From positions 238,103-302,102 of the forward strand of contig JACRHT010000011.1 in the NCBI GenBank assembly GCA_016217545.1: a stretch of DNA of 64,000 bases. The letters are read 5' to 3'. Source of the stretch: Opitutia bacterium (GTDB lineage Bacteria > Verrucomicrobiota > Verrucomicrobiia > Opitutales > Opitutaceae). Of the stretch, positions 48,970 through 57,352 are shown piece by piece (position 1 is the first letter of the stretch; each line of letters starts with the position of its first letter). Under the pieces are notes generated by a model. The model searched no databases, was not told where the DNA came from, and saw only the letters and a program-made list of their open reading frames with translations. A program made the position numbers and the translations under genes.

Positions 48970-49887
48970 ATGAACCACTCAACCCAACCGACCTTTCCGG
49001 GCACCACTCTCTGTCCTGCCCTGTTCCTGCTCGCCGCCGGCCTCACCGCCTCGCCGCTCCTCGCCCAGCCGGGCCCGCCCGCGTCGGGCCCCGGGCTCAG
49101 CGAGCTGTCGGCCGCGTATTCGTTTTCCACCGCCGGCGACATCGAGCGAAACGGCAAACTGGGCCGCGCCGAGGTCAGCCACTTCGAATTCGAGACGTCG
49201 TTCACGCTGCCGGCGCCCGAGACCTGGTTGTTCTCCAGCGCCCTCTCGTGGAAGCGCGACGAGTTCGAACTCACCGGCAACGTGCCGCTCCCGGCGAAGC
49301 TCGAGGAAATCGGCCTCAGCTTCATGGCAATGAAGGACCTGTCCCACGCCATCGGCCCCGGCTGGTCGGCGACGGCGATGCTCAGTCCGAGTTTCGCCTC
49401 GGACGACGGCGTCGTCTCGAGCGACAGCCTGAACGTGTTCGCCATGGCGGTCATCGGCAAGGAGGTGAGCCCGAACTTCTCGTGGAACGCCGGAGTCGTG
49501 GGCATGAACCGCGGTGACATGAAGGTGATCCCGATGCTCGGCCTGCGATGGAGCTTCGCGCGCGACTGGGAGCTGGAACTCGGGTTTCCGCACACCGGTG
49601 TCTCCTACAAGTTCAGCGACGCGCTCACGCTCAGCTCGGGAGTGACGATGCAGGGCGGCACATACTACGTGAAGAAAGCGCCCGCGGCCGGCCTCGGCCG
49701 CACCTACCTCGACTACCGTGAAATCCGGGTTGGCCTGACGGCGGAATACGAGTTCAGCCCGCAACTCTCGGTCGTGATCGACGGCGGCCTCACGCTCGAC
49801 CGGACCTTCGACTACTACGACCGGGGCGTGAAACTGGACGGAAAATCGGCCACCTACGGCCGCGTCGGCCTGCGCTATCGGTTTTGA
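48970..49887 (+). CDS. DUF6268-like outer-membrane beta-barrel protein
   Basis: 305-aa protein starting at ATG 48970 with a signal peptide (ALFLLAAGLTASPLLAQ core). Mature part is rich in alternating hydrophobic/aromatic strands such as HFEFETSFTLPAPETWLFSSAL and ends YGRVGLRYRF, with a C-terminal Phe, as in outer-membrane barrels. DUF6268-type resemblance is from memory of family pattern. It precedes an RND adaptor on the same strand and is divergent from the two-component pair; a structural or porin role is likely, not an efflux OMF, since it lacks the TolC fold. Confidence 0.8.
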   Translation: MNHSTQPTFPGTTLCPALFLLAAGLTASPLLAQPGPPASGPGLSELSAAYSFSTAGDIERNGKLGRAEVSHFEFETSFTLPAPETWLFSSALSWKRDEFELTGNVPLPAKLEEIGLSFMAMKDLSHAIGPGWSATAMLSPSFASDDGVVSSDSLNVFAMAVIGKEVSPNFSWNAGVVGMNRGDMKVIPMLGLRWSFARDWELELGFPHTGVSYKFSDALTLSSGVTMQGGTYYVKKAPAAGLGRTYLDYREIRVGLTAEYEFSPQLSVVIDGGLTLDRTFDYYDRGVKLDGKSATYGRVGLRYRF

Positions 49888-50033
49888 ACCAGCACCGCCG
49901 ATGCTCATCGCCACGGCGATCCTCCTCGCGCTGGTGATTCTCGTCGCCACCGACACCGGCGACGACACCGCCCCGCCGTCCGACGACGACACGGTTCGAA
50001 CCGGCGCCGACCGGGGACCGCTGCCTCCCGCCC

Positions 50034-51164
50034 ATGAAATTCCGCTGTCCGCCCTCAACCGCTTTCTCCGCGTTCTGCACATTCTTCCTTTTCACCGGCT
50101 GCAGTCGTGCCCCGACCGCCCCTGAAGCGTCCACCAGACCGGCGCTGACGGTGGAACTCGTTTGCCCACTCGTTTCCGACTGGCCGCAGACGATCGAAGC
50201 CAGCGGCCGCATCGTGCCGTGGCAGGAGTCGATCGTCGGCGCCGCGATCGGCGACCTGCGTCTCGAGGAAGTGCGGGTGGACGTCGGGGACGTCGTCGCC
50301 CGCGGGGAATTGCTCGCACGCTTCGATGCCGCGGTTCCAACCGCCGACTTCGCCATGGCCGAAGCCAACGTTGCCCAAGCGGAGGCCAACGCCGCGTTGG
50401 CGCACGAGAAAGCCGCGCGCGCACGACGGCTCGAAGGCGCCGGCAACCTCAGCCAGCAAGACCTGCTCCAGTTCGAAGCGGAGGAGAAGGCGAACGCCAG
50501 CCAGCTCGCCGCCGCCCGCGCGCAACAACAGCTCCAGCGCCTGCGCCTGCTCCACGCCGAGGTCCGCGCGCCGGACGATGGCGTGATCTCCGCACGCTCG
50601 GCGACCGTCGGCACCGTCAGCGGCACCGGAGCGGAGCTGTTCCGCCTCATCCGTCGCGGTCGGCTCGAGTGGCACGCCCGGGTGCCGGCGGAGGAACTGT
50701 CCCGCGTCGCGCCCGGACAACACGCGACAGTTCGCCTCGGCCGCGCCACCGTGGCCGGCATCGTGCGGCAGGTTTCGCCGGTCGTGGACGCCGGAACCCT
50801 GGACGGCACCGTCCACGTCGACCTGCCTGATTCCGCCGCACTGCGCACCGGAATGTTCGTCTCCGGCACGATCGAGTTTCCCGCCGCGCCGGCATTGCAC
50901 GTGCCGGAGTCGGCCCTGGTTTTCCGTGACGGTTGCGAATACGTCATGCTCGTCGACGGCTCCCGCCGCGTCCACCCGACCAAGGTCGTGTGCGGTCGGC
51001 GGAGCGGGCAATCGGTGGAAATCCTCGACTCCCAACTGACCGTCGCCGACCAGGTAGTGCGGTCCGGCGGGAGTTTTCTGAACCCCGGTGACTCCGTCGC
51101 CATCGCGGCCGCCCCCACGGCAAGCGCAGCGCCGCCCGTGGCGACGCAGGAGACCGGACCATGA
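50034..51164 (+). CDS. RND efflux periplasmic adaptor (HlyD/AcrA family), lipoprotein
   Basis: 376-aa membrane-fusion protein. Lipobox LFTGC near residue 23 implies a lipid anchor. Biotinyl-lipoyl-like halves flank a short alpha hairpin (residues about 95-175, rich in Ala/Gln/Arg). Barrel domain follows (RVPAEELSRVAPGQHATVRL). The stop overlaps the RND pump start as ATGA. Connects the inner-membrane pump to an outer-membrane factor not encoded here. Confidence 0.93.
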   Translation: MKFRCPPSTAFSAFCTFFLFTGCSRAPTAPEASTRPALTVELVCPLVSDWPQTIEASGRIVPWQESIVGAAIGDLRLEEVRVDVGDVVARGELLARFDAAVPTADFAMAEANVAQAEANAALAHEKAARARRLEGAGNLSQQDLLQFEAEEKANASQLAAARAQQQLQRLRLLHAEVRAPDDGVISARSATVGTVSGTGAELFRLIRRGRLEWHARVPAEELSRVAPGQHATVRLGRATVAGIVRQVSPVVDAGTLDGTVHVDLPDSAALRTGMFVSGTIEFPAAPALHVPESALVFRDGCEYVMLVDGSRRVHPTKVVCGRRSGQSVEILDSQLTVADQVVRSGGSFLNPGDSVAIAAAPTASAAPPVATQETGP

Positions 51165-54100
51165 ATTTCTCCGCGTGGGCGATCCGGAAACCCATTCCCT
51201 CCCTCCTGCTGTTCGCACTGCTCACCGTGGCGGGCGGCATCGGTTTCGCGCTCCTGCCGGTGCAGGACATGCCCGACATGAATCTGCCGATCGTGACCGT
51301 TACGGCCGCGCTGCCGGGTGCGACACCATCGACGCTCGAAACCGAGGCCACCCGCAAGATCGAGGACGCGGTGGCCGCCATCGCAGATGTCCGGCACCTC
51401 ACCTCCACGGTCCATGACGGCGCCTCGGTGACGGTGATCGAGTTCCCCCTCGAACGCGACGTGCAGGAGGCACTCGACAACGTCCGCACCGCCGTCGACG
51501 CCATCCGCTCGGATCTTCCGGCGGAAATGCCGCCGCCGGTCGTCTCGCGCGCAACGACCGTCGGAGGTGCGATCGTCACCTTCGTCGTCGCCTCCGACGC
51601 ACTGGACGAGGCGGAGCTGTCCTGGTTCGTCGACCACGACGTCGCGCAGGCGGTCCGCTCCGTTGCCGGCGTCGGCGCGGTCCAGCGCTTGGGCGGCCTC
51701 AGCCGTGAGGTGCGCGTGGAACTCGAGCCGACCAAGCTGCTCGCGCTCAACGTCACGGCGGAGGAAATCTCGTCCGCCCTGCGCCGCGTGCAACAGGAGG
51801 CGCCGGGCGGCCTCGCCACCGTCGGCGGACTGGAGCAATCCATCCGAACCGTCGGCACCGTGCGCGATGCCGCCGCGGTGGCCGCGCTCGATCTCCCGCT
51901 CTCCGGCGGCCGCAGCCTGCGGCTCGACGCCGTGGCGACCGTCCGCGACACCGCCGCGGAACGGCGCCAGGCCGCGCTGCTCGACGGTCGGCCCGTCGTG
52001 TCCTTCCAAGTGCTGCGCGCCCGCGGCGCGAGCGAGGTGGCCGTGGTCGATGGTGTCCGCCGCAAGGTGACCGCACTGGCGACCGCGCACCCCAGCGTGA
52101 GAATTCAGGAGGTCGGCAACACCGTCATGCCGATCCTGCGGAACTACCGATCCGCGATGCACGCACTCTACGAAGGTGCGTTCCTCGCGGTCGTGGTGGT
52201 GTGGCTGTTCCTGCGTGATCGCCGCGCGACGTTCATCTCCGCAGTGGCCCTGCCTCTGTCCGTCGTGCCGACCTTTGCGGCGATGTGGCTGATGGGATTC
52301 CAACTCAACACCATCACGCTGTTGGCGCTGACGCTCGTCGTCGGCGTGCTGGTCGACGACGCCATCGTCGAGGTGGAAAACATCGAACGCCACCTGCTCG
52401 CTGGAAAAAGTCCGCGGCAGGCCGCCCTCGACGGCGCGAACGAGATCGGCCTCGCGGTGATCGCGACGTCCCTGACCTTGGTGGCGGTGTTTTTGCCCAC
52501 CGCGGCCATGCGCGGCATCGTGGGCCTGTTCTTCCGGCAGTTCGGCTGGACGGCCGCCATCGCGGTCCTGTTCTCCCTGCTCGTGGCCCGCCTGCTCACG
52601 CCGATGATGGCGGCCTACCTGTTGCGACCCAAGAATCATCCGCCGGCCCGCGACGGTCGCGTCATGATGCTCTACCTGCGCATTGTCCGCGCCGGTCTTG
52701 CCCACCCGGCGAAGACGCTGGCGATCGCGGCATTCCTTCTCGCTGCCTCGGTGGCGATCGGGACGCGGCTATCGGTCGCCTTTCTGGCGGCGGAGGACGA
52801 GGACCGAATCGAAATTGCGATCGAACTGCCGCCTGCGAGCGGGCTCGACGCCACGGTCGAAGTCGCGCAACGCGCGGGGCAAGTGGCCGCCGTCCTTCCG
52901 GAGGTGTGCAGCGTCTTCGCCAGCATCGGCACAGGTGCGGCCGACGATTTTGGCTCCGAGAACAGCGCGGCGGAAACGCGAAAGGCGACGCTCACGCTGC
53001 AGCTTTCGCCCGCGGCCGGGAGGGACCGCTCGCAACGCGAACTCGAGGCCCTGCTGCGGGAGCGATTGATCGCCATCCCTGGCGCCCGCTTTTCCGTTGG
53101 CGGCAACGGCATGGGACAAAAGGTGTCCATCGTCCTGGCGGGCGACGACACATCCGCGCTGCTCTCGACCGCAAACCGCACGATGGGCGAGCTGCGAGCC
53201 CGGCCCGAGTTCGGCAACGTCTCCTGTCTCGCCAGCCTGCAGCGCCCGGAGGTGATCGTCCGCCCCGACTTCGCCAAGGCGGCCGCCCTCGGCGTCACCA
53301 CCGCGAGCATCGCCGCCACACTGCGGGTGGCCACCGTCGGCGACTATCAGGAAGGTCTTGCCCGCTTGAACCTGCCTGCCCGCCAGCTCTACATCCGCAC
53401 GCAACTGCCGCCGAAGCGGCGCGCTCGGCTCGCCACGCTCGAGCAGCTCCGCGTCCCCGGCCGCGACGGCGCGGTGCCGCTGGCCCGCGTGGCAACCCTC
53501 ACGATCGAGGGCGGGCCGGCCCAGATCGACCGCTACGATCGACGGCGAAATGTCACGATCGACGTCGAAACGCAGGGCCGGCCGGCCGGCGACGTCCTTG
53601 CCGCGATCGATCGGCTCCCGTCGCTCCAGCGGCTGCCGGCCGGCGTGCAACGCGTTGCCTCGGGCGACGCCGAGAACATCGGTGAACTCTTCGGCGGGTT
53701 CGGCATCGCGATGGCCATCGGAGTCCTCTGCATCTACGCCGTCCTCGTCCTCCTCTTCCATGATTTTATCCAGCCTGTGACGATCCTCGCGGCCCTTCCT
53801 CTCTCGCTCGGAGGCGCCTTTTGCGCCCTGGCGCTGTTCGACCTCAGCCTGTCAGTCTCGTCGCTGATCGGCTTGGTTATGCTGATGGGTATCGTCACCA
53901 AGAACTCCATTCTCCTCGTGGAATACGCGATCATGGCGCGCCGCGAGCATGGTCTGGGACGGACCGAGGCGATCGTCGACGCGTGCCGCAAGCGAGCGCG
54001 GCCCATTGTCATGACGACCGTCGCCATGGTAGCGGGCATGTTGCCGATGACGTTCGGTGCCACCTCCGCCTTTCGCGCGCCGATGGCGGTGGCGGTGATC

Positions 54101-54223
54101 GGCGGCTTGGTCGCCTCGACCGCGCTCAGCCTCGTGATCGTGCCCGTGCTCTTCGAACTCGCCGACGAATTCGCGCTCCGCCTCCGCCGGACACTGGACC
54201 TCGGAGACACGAATCGTCCGTGA
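51161..54223 (+). CDS. RND-superfamily efflux pump (HAE-type)
   Basis: 1020-aa proton-driven inner-membrane pump. Repeat structure: N-terminal helix PSLLLFALLTVAGGIG, porter domains (PN1/PN2 about 40-330), TM4 proton-relay acidic pair in GVLVDDAIVEVENIERH, central GLFFRQFGWTAAIAVLFSLLVARLLTP helix, second porter half, and TM10 with GIVTKNSILLVEYA. All features of an intact HAE pump are present. Export substrate is unknown; an OMF must be encoded elsewhere. Operon: barrel, adaptor, pump, likely controlled by the adjacent OmpR/EnvZ pair. Confidence 0.95.
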   Translation: MNFSAWAIRKPIPSLLLFALLTVAGGIGFALLPVQDMPDMNLPIVTVTAALPGATPSTLETEATRKIEDAVAAIADVRHLTSTVHDGASVTVIEFPLERDVQEALDNVRTAVDAIRSDLPAEMPPPVVSRATTVGGAIVTFVVASDALDEAELSWFVDHDVAQAVRSVAGVGAVQRLGGLSREVRVELEPTKLLALNVTAEEISSALRRVQQEAPGGLATVGGLEQSIRTVGTVRDAAAVAALDLPLSGGRSLRLDAVATVRDTAAERRQAALLDGRPVVSFQVLRARGASEVAVVDGVRRKVTALATAHPSVRIQEVGNTVMPILRNYRSAMHALYEGAFLAVVVVWLFLRDRRATFISAVALPLSVVPTFAAMWLMGFQLNTITLLALTLVVGVLVDDAIVEVENIERHLLAGKSPRQAALDGANEIGLAVIATSLTLVAVFLPTAAMRGIVGLFFRQFGWTAAIAVLFSLLVARLLTPMMAAYLLRPKNHPPARDGRVMMLYLRIVRAGLAHPAKTLAIAAFLLAASVAIGTRLSVAFLAAEDEDRIEIAIELPPASGLDATVEVAQRAGQVAAVLPEVCSVFASIGTGAADDFGSENSAAETRKATLTLQLSPAAGRDRSQRELEALLRERLIAIPGARFSVGGNGMGQKVSIVLAGDDTSALLSTANRTMGELRARPEFGNVSCLASLQRPEVIVRPDFAKAAALGVTTASIAATLRVATVGDYQEGLARLNLPARQLYIRTQLPPKRRARLATLEQLRVPGRDGAVPLARVATLTIEGGPAQIDRYDRRRNVTIDVETQGRPAGDVLAAIDRLPSLQRLPAGVQRVASGDAENIGELFGGFGIAMAIGVLCIYAVLVLLFHDFIQPVTILAALPLSLGGAFCALALFDLSLSVSSLIGLVMLMGIVTKNSILLVEYAIMARREHGLGRTEAIVDACRKRARPIVMTTVAMVAGMLPMTFGATSAFRAPMAVAVIGGLVASTALSLVIVPVLFELADEFALRLRRTLDLGDTNRP

Positions 54224-54306
54224 AGCAGCGTTCCACCGCGCATGGAACGTTGCTGCAGAACCTCCCCCGCGCTCGGGTCGTCGAACCCCGTTTTGTCCAC
54301 TCCCGT

Positions 54307-54333
54307 CAGCCAAATTGCTGAGCAATTTGGCTG
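54307..54333. repeat. 27-bp palindrome after the RND gene
   Basis: Arms of 13 nt (CAGCCAAATTGCT and complement) around a central base. It is followed by GCCTGGTCC, not a T-run, so it is not a canonical terminator. It resembles the AT-rich palindrome inside the nadR-like gene in size and core (CAAATTGC). Confidence 0.65.
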
Positions 54334-54400
54334 CCTGGTCCGGATGGAAATGCGAACTTTTGTGAGGCTAATGACCGCGCGTTGAATTTTACGCGTTTTG

Positions 54401-54684
54401 CAGTTTCGCGATTCGCGCGATTGGCTGAGAGCGTGGAGGCTGGTGAGATCACCTGCAACGAGGGCTTCTTTCTTCGCTCGGGACCATCGCTTGAGTTGGG
54501 CTTCGTGGAAGCGAGCCTCGGAAAAAGTCAGATAGATTTCGCACCTCAAGAACGAGACGGGGCATCCAGCTGAGTTGTTCGGCACGCTTGACCCGTCGCG
54601 TGATCATCCAGTCGCTGCTCAAGATCCTCCGAGGCAGCGATATAGAGCGCCAGAACGCAGGCGAAGAAAGTAGACGACGCACGT
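54401..54684 (-). pseudogene. decayed GIY-YIG nuclease
   Basis: Three minus-strand segments in different frames reconstruct a GIY-YIG nuclease of the UvrC/YhbQ-like family. VVYFLRLRSGALY is at about 54640-54678 (first strand), SEDLEQRLDDHATGQACRTTQ comes next (about 54570-54640), and LRCEIYLTFSEA...KRWSRAKKEALVAGDL (about 54401-54560) is the C-terminal end. Joining them needs at least two small indels. The gene is therefore broken and marks the start of an accessory region. Confidence 0.75.
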
Positions 54685-55011
54685 GCCCTTCGACGCGGGC
54701 CGTTGGCCCTTGCGCAGGGCCATTCGCCGCGCTTCGGCCATCAACGCATTCATGTAATTCTTGTATTCCGGCCGCAGGCCATGAGCAAGCGGTGCTCGGA
54801 CCGCGCGTCGAATGGCTGCCCGTGTTGGGCGACACTCCGAACTTTTTGGAGCGAATCACGGTGTTTTCCGAGACATTTCCCTCAGGGGGTAACCAGCTTG
54901 GTCAAAACGCTGGAGCGAATGCAGCGAGGCATCGGCTATTTGGGCGCGGCGGATTCGCTCCATTCGCTTCAAATATCTTCACCCTAACGCAGATCGCGCC
55001 TGCCCCTAACG
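54685..55011. other. intergenic stretch without a convincing gene
   Basis: Reading frames here are short and lack family resemblance. On the minus strand, DNA upstream of the decayed nuclease encodes a short helical peptide (RPEYKNYMNALMAEARRMAL) that could be its former leader. GGAGCGAATC-type repeats (about 54845-54960) occur near the boundary with the PIN-domain gene; nothing else is recognised. Confidence 0.4.
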
Positions 55012-56085
55012 TTAACCCGGCCTCTTGGTGACGGTGCGCTTGCGAATTCGTTTGGCCCCGGGGCTGCGCTTTCTAGTGCGCTTCAGCTTCACCGGTTCCT
55101 CAGGTTTTCGCAGCACATCGGCAGGGGCAATACCAGCGTCGGTAAGCAGCGCGGTCACAGCCACCAAGAACTCATCAGCCGACTGCTTGGCCGTAGAGTG
55201 CTCCTCCAACACCGGCTGCAAGAGTTCAAATATGCCGCCTGCTGCCGTTCCCGCCAAGTCGGCCGCTTTCTCCAACCGCTCGAAGATCCACTTGCGGGAT
55301 GGAGGATGAACGAGTGCTGCGATTATGCCCACCGCGCCTATTGCCAGAACCGGCTTGGGCAGGTTCGCGATGGCCCGTGTCGCCGCGCGGGCTCCATCTA
55401 TAGCGAGTTTTGCCGCAAGCTCCGCCGCGAACACCGCACCGATTCCGGCCACTTTGATCTGATACTCGACTGCACGCTGCCGCGAGTATGACCTCAAAGG
55501 CGCGAAAATCTGAATGCGAATGACGCTCGCGCCCATTTTCGCCAAATGCGGGTCTTCCGAAACAATCGGCACCGGCAGGCGCTGTTGAAGGAGCACATAC
55601 GGCACATCCTTCGGATCAGTGACACCGGCATACGTGGCATCCGGTCCCCCAACGTCGATAAAGGTGATGCGCGGAACGAACCGATTCCACTCCTTACGGG
55701 CGCGCGCTGGGTCAATGCCTTGCTCCTCCTGCAACAACGGGAAATGGTTTTCCACTTCAACCGCCAAGAAAGTCGGCGCGTAAGCGTTCACCGTGGCGCA
55801 CTCCAGCAGCTCTAACAAGGTGGAACGCGCGTCGCTCTTTTTTCTCCGCCCGCACAACCAAATCAGGTCCGCGATCACCACGTTCGCATCGAGGATCACC
55901 GTGGCCTGCACTACGGAGGTAGAGTTCCGAAACGGTTCGATACGGGAGAGCAGCCGCGCCAAATCGCCGAGTTGGTCGGAACGGACCCGGCTTGCGAACC
56001 GGACCGCAGTTTCCGGTGAAGAGCTGTCGATTGGTGTGGTGATGTTACCTTCTCCGAAATTGGCGAACGTAGTGCGAGCGCACAA
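55012..56085 (-). CDS. PIN-domain protein with hydrophobic and basic C-terminal extension
   Basis: About 357 aa if it starts at TTG 56085; the true start may be further in. A PIN nuclease domain (about 60-190) shows VILDANVVIADL (first Asp), FLAVEVENHF (Glu) and IVSEDPHLAK (Asp), the metal-binding acidic set. The C-terminal half is unusual: an Ala-rich hydrophobic stretch (about 245-275), a helical region and a strongly basic tail (RRTRKRSPGAKRIRKR-like). PIN proteins are commonly RNase toxins; no antitoxin is adjacent. Membrane association is possible. Different base composition from the core genome. Confidence 0.75.
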   Translation of the reverse strand: MCARTTFANFGEGNITTPIDSSSPETAVRFASRVRSDQLGDLARLLSRIEPFRNSTSVVQATVILDANVVIADLIWLCGRRKKSDARSTLLELLECATVNAYAPTFLAVEVENHFPLLQEEQGIDPARARKEWNRFVPRITFIDVGGPDATYAGVTDPKDVPYVLLQQRLPVPIVSEDPHLAKMGASVIRIQIFAPLRSYSRQRAVEYQIKVAGIGAVFAAELAAKLAIDGARAATRAIANLPKPVLAIGAVGIIAALVHPPSRKWIFERLEKAADLAGTAAGGIFELLQPVLEEHSTAKQSADEFLVAVTALLTDAGIAPADVLRKPEEPVKLKRTRKRSPGAKRIRKRTVTKRPG

Positions 56086-56141
56086 TAGACCGGAGTGAGA
56101 GCCAGGCTTGACATCATAGGCAGATCTGACGGTGTTGCCGC

Positions 56142-56804
56142 ATGCGTTACCCCGGGGGGAAGTTCAGGTGCTACCAGCGGCTCATCAGCCTCATCCCTCC
56201 GCATCGCACCTACATCGAATCCCACCTCGGGGGTGGAGCGGTGATGCGCCACAAAAAGCCGGCTGACCATAACGTGGGCATCGACGTCGATCACCGTGTA
56301 ATCGCCCGTTTCACCGGTTTCCCCAAGGGCTTTACGTTCATCTGCTCCAGAGCCGAGGAATACCTCTCGCAATATCATTTTACCGGCGACGAATTTGTGT
56401 ATGCTGATCCTCCTTACTGGCCGGCGTCCCGACGCTCCGCCCGAGCCGCCTACCGTCATGACTACACGGAGGAGAACCACGTGCAGCTGCTCACATTGCT
56501 TCGCGGTCTTAAGTGTCCGGTGATGATCTCCGGCTACGACAACGAGGTCTACGGCCGAATGCTTCATGGCTGGCGCCATCAGACGTTCTGGGGCACCTCC
56601 CATACCGGTCGCCGCGAGGAATCCGTTTGGATGAATTATCCGGCCGGAGAACTGCACGACACCCGGTTCCTGGGTGCCGACTATCGCGAGCGGCAGAGCA
56701 TCCAACGCAAACGGACTCGGTGGGTGCAGAAATTCCTGCGCGAGCCCGTGCCGGTGCGGCAAGCACTGCTGGCCGATCTCCGCAACGCTCACCGCCGCGC
56801 ATGA
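56142..56804 (+). CDS. Dam-like adenine-specific DNA methyltransferase (D12 class)
   Basis: 220-aa N6-adenine methyltransferase, compact for the class. Motifs: MRYPGGKFR (SAM-binding motif I type of the D12 class), ESHLGGGAVMRHKKP, GIDVDHRVIARF, and catalytic DPPY as VYADPPYW (about residue 87). No restriction enzyme is adjacent, so it looks like an orphan or phage/ICE-type methylase. Its stop overlaps the next start (ATGA), coupling it to a cysteine-peptidase-like protein. Recognition site unknown. Confidence 0.88.
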   Translation: MRYPGGKFRCYQRLISLIPPHRTYIESHLGGGAVMRHKKPADHNVGIDVDHRVIARFTGFPKGFTFICSRAEEYLSQYHFTGDEFVYADPPYWPASRRSARAAYRHDYTEENHVQLLTLLRGLKCPVMISGYDNEVYGRMLHGWRHQTFWGTSHTGRREESVWMNYPAGELHDTRFLGADYRERQSIQRKRTRWVQKFLREPVPVRQALLADLRNAHRRA

Positions 56805-57352
56805 ATACCGCAGCACATCAGGATCGCGGTTCTCGTTTCGTCCCTTGGGACATCAAGGTTGCACGTATCAACTTCGGGGCCAACTGCGGTCCCATCGCCT
56901 TTGCGACAGCGACGGAGCACGAAGTATGTCGCGTCATGCAATTCTTCACGCACTTTGAGGAGAAGCCGTGGACAACCCTGACCCACATGCGCACCGCCTT
57001 TGCGAGGGCGGGTTTCGAGCCCGAAACGCTCCGACAGGCCTGGCCGGAGCGCGGGGTAGCTCTTATCCAATGGCTAGGACCATGGAGCCAGCGTGATTTC
57101 TTCTCTCGCTGGAGCCTGTTTCACACGCACTGGATCGCAGTCGACGGCGATTGGGTGTTCGACCACACGGAACTCTGCTGGATGAAGAAAGAGGAATGGG
57201 CGAACGAGGTGGCCCCGCTATTCCTTCAAGAGACCCGACATGCCACCGGCTGGGCGGTGAAATACGGTGTCACGTCAAAAAGGTCCATTTGGTCGGAGTC
57301 CAACGCCTGCTCCGGTGTATCGACGGGCGACACTTTCAATTTCTCGGGATAG
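56801..57352 (+). CDS. cysteine-peptidase-like protein of unknown function
   Basis: 183-aa protein coupled to the Dam-like methylase by an ATGA overlap. NCGPIAFA with Cys29 resembles the nucleophile of C39/papain-like peptidases, and HTHWIAVDGDWVFDHTE offers His110 and an acidic partner (Asp121). No signal peptide. The last 40 codons overlap the opposing gene by 127 bp and lose family-like character after GWAVKYGVT, so the true product may have been shorter before a rearrangement. Confidence 0.6.
   Translation: MNTAAHQDRGSRFVPWDIKVARINFGANCGPIAFATATEHEVCRVMQFFTHFEEKPWTTLTHMRTAFARAGFEPETLRQAWPERGVALIQWLGPWSQRDFFSRWSLFHTHWIAVDGDWVFDHTELCWMKKEEWANEVAPLFLQETRHATGWAVKYGVTSKRSIWSESNACSGVSTGDTFNFSG

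Noticed and set aside
49901..50125. 74-aa ORF with an N-terminal hydrophobic segment between the barrel and RND adaptor genes
   Set aside because: It overlaps the adaptor by 92 bp, has no recognisable RBS or homology, and the adaptor's lipoprotein signal explains the DNA.
49790..52705. 971-codon minus-strand frame opposite the RND genes
   Set aside because: Mirror of a strongly supported pump operon; composition is repetitive and lacks any domain.
54224..54360. Terminator at the end of the RND operon
   Set aside because: The 54307-54333 palindrome lacks a T-run; kept as a repeat, not a terminator.
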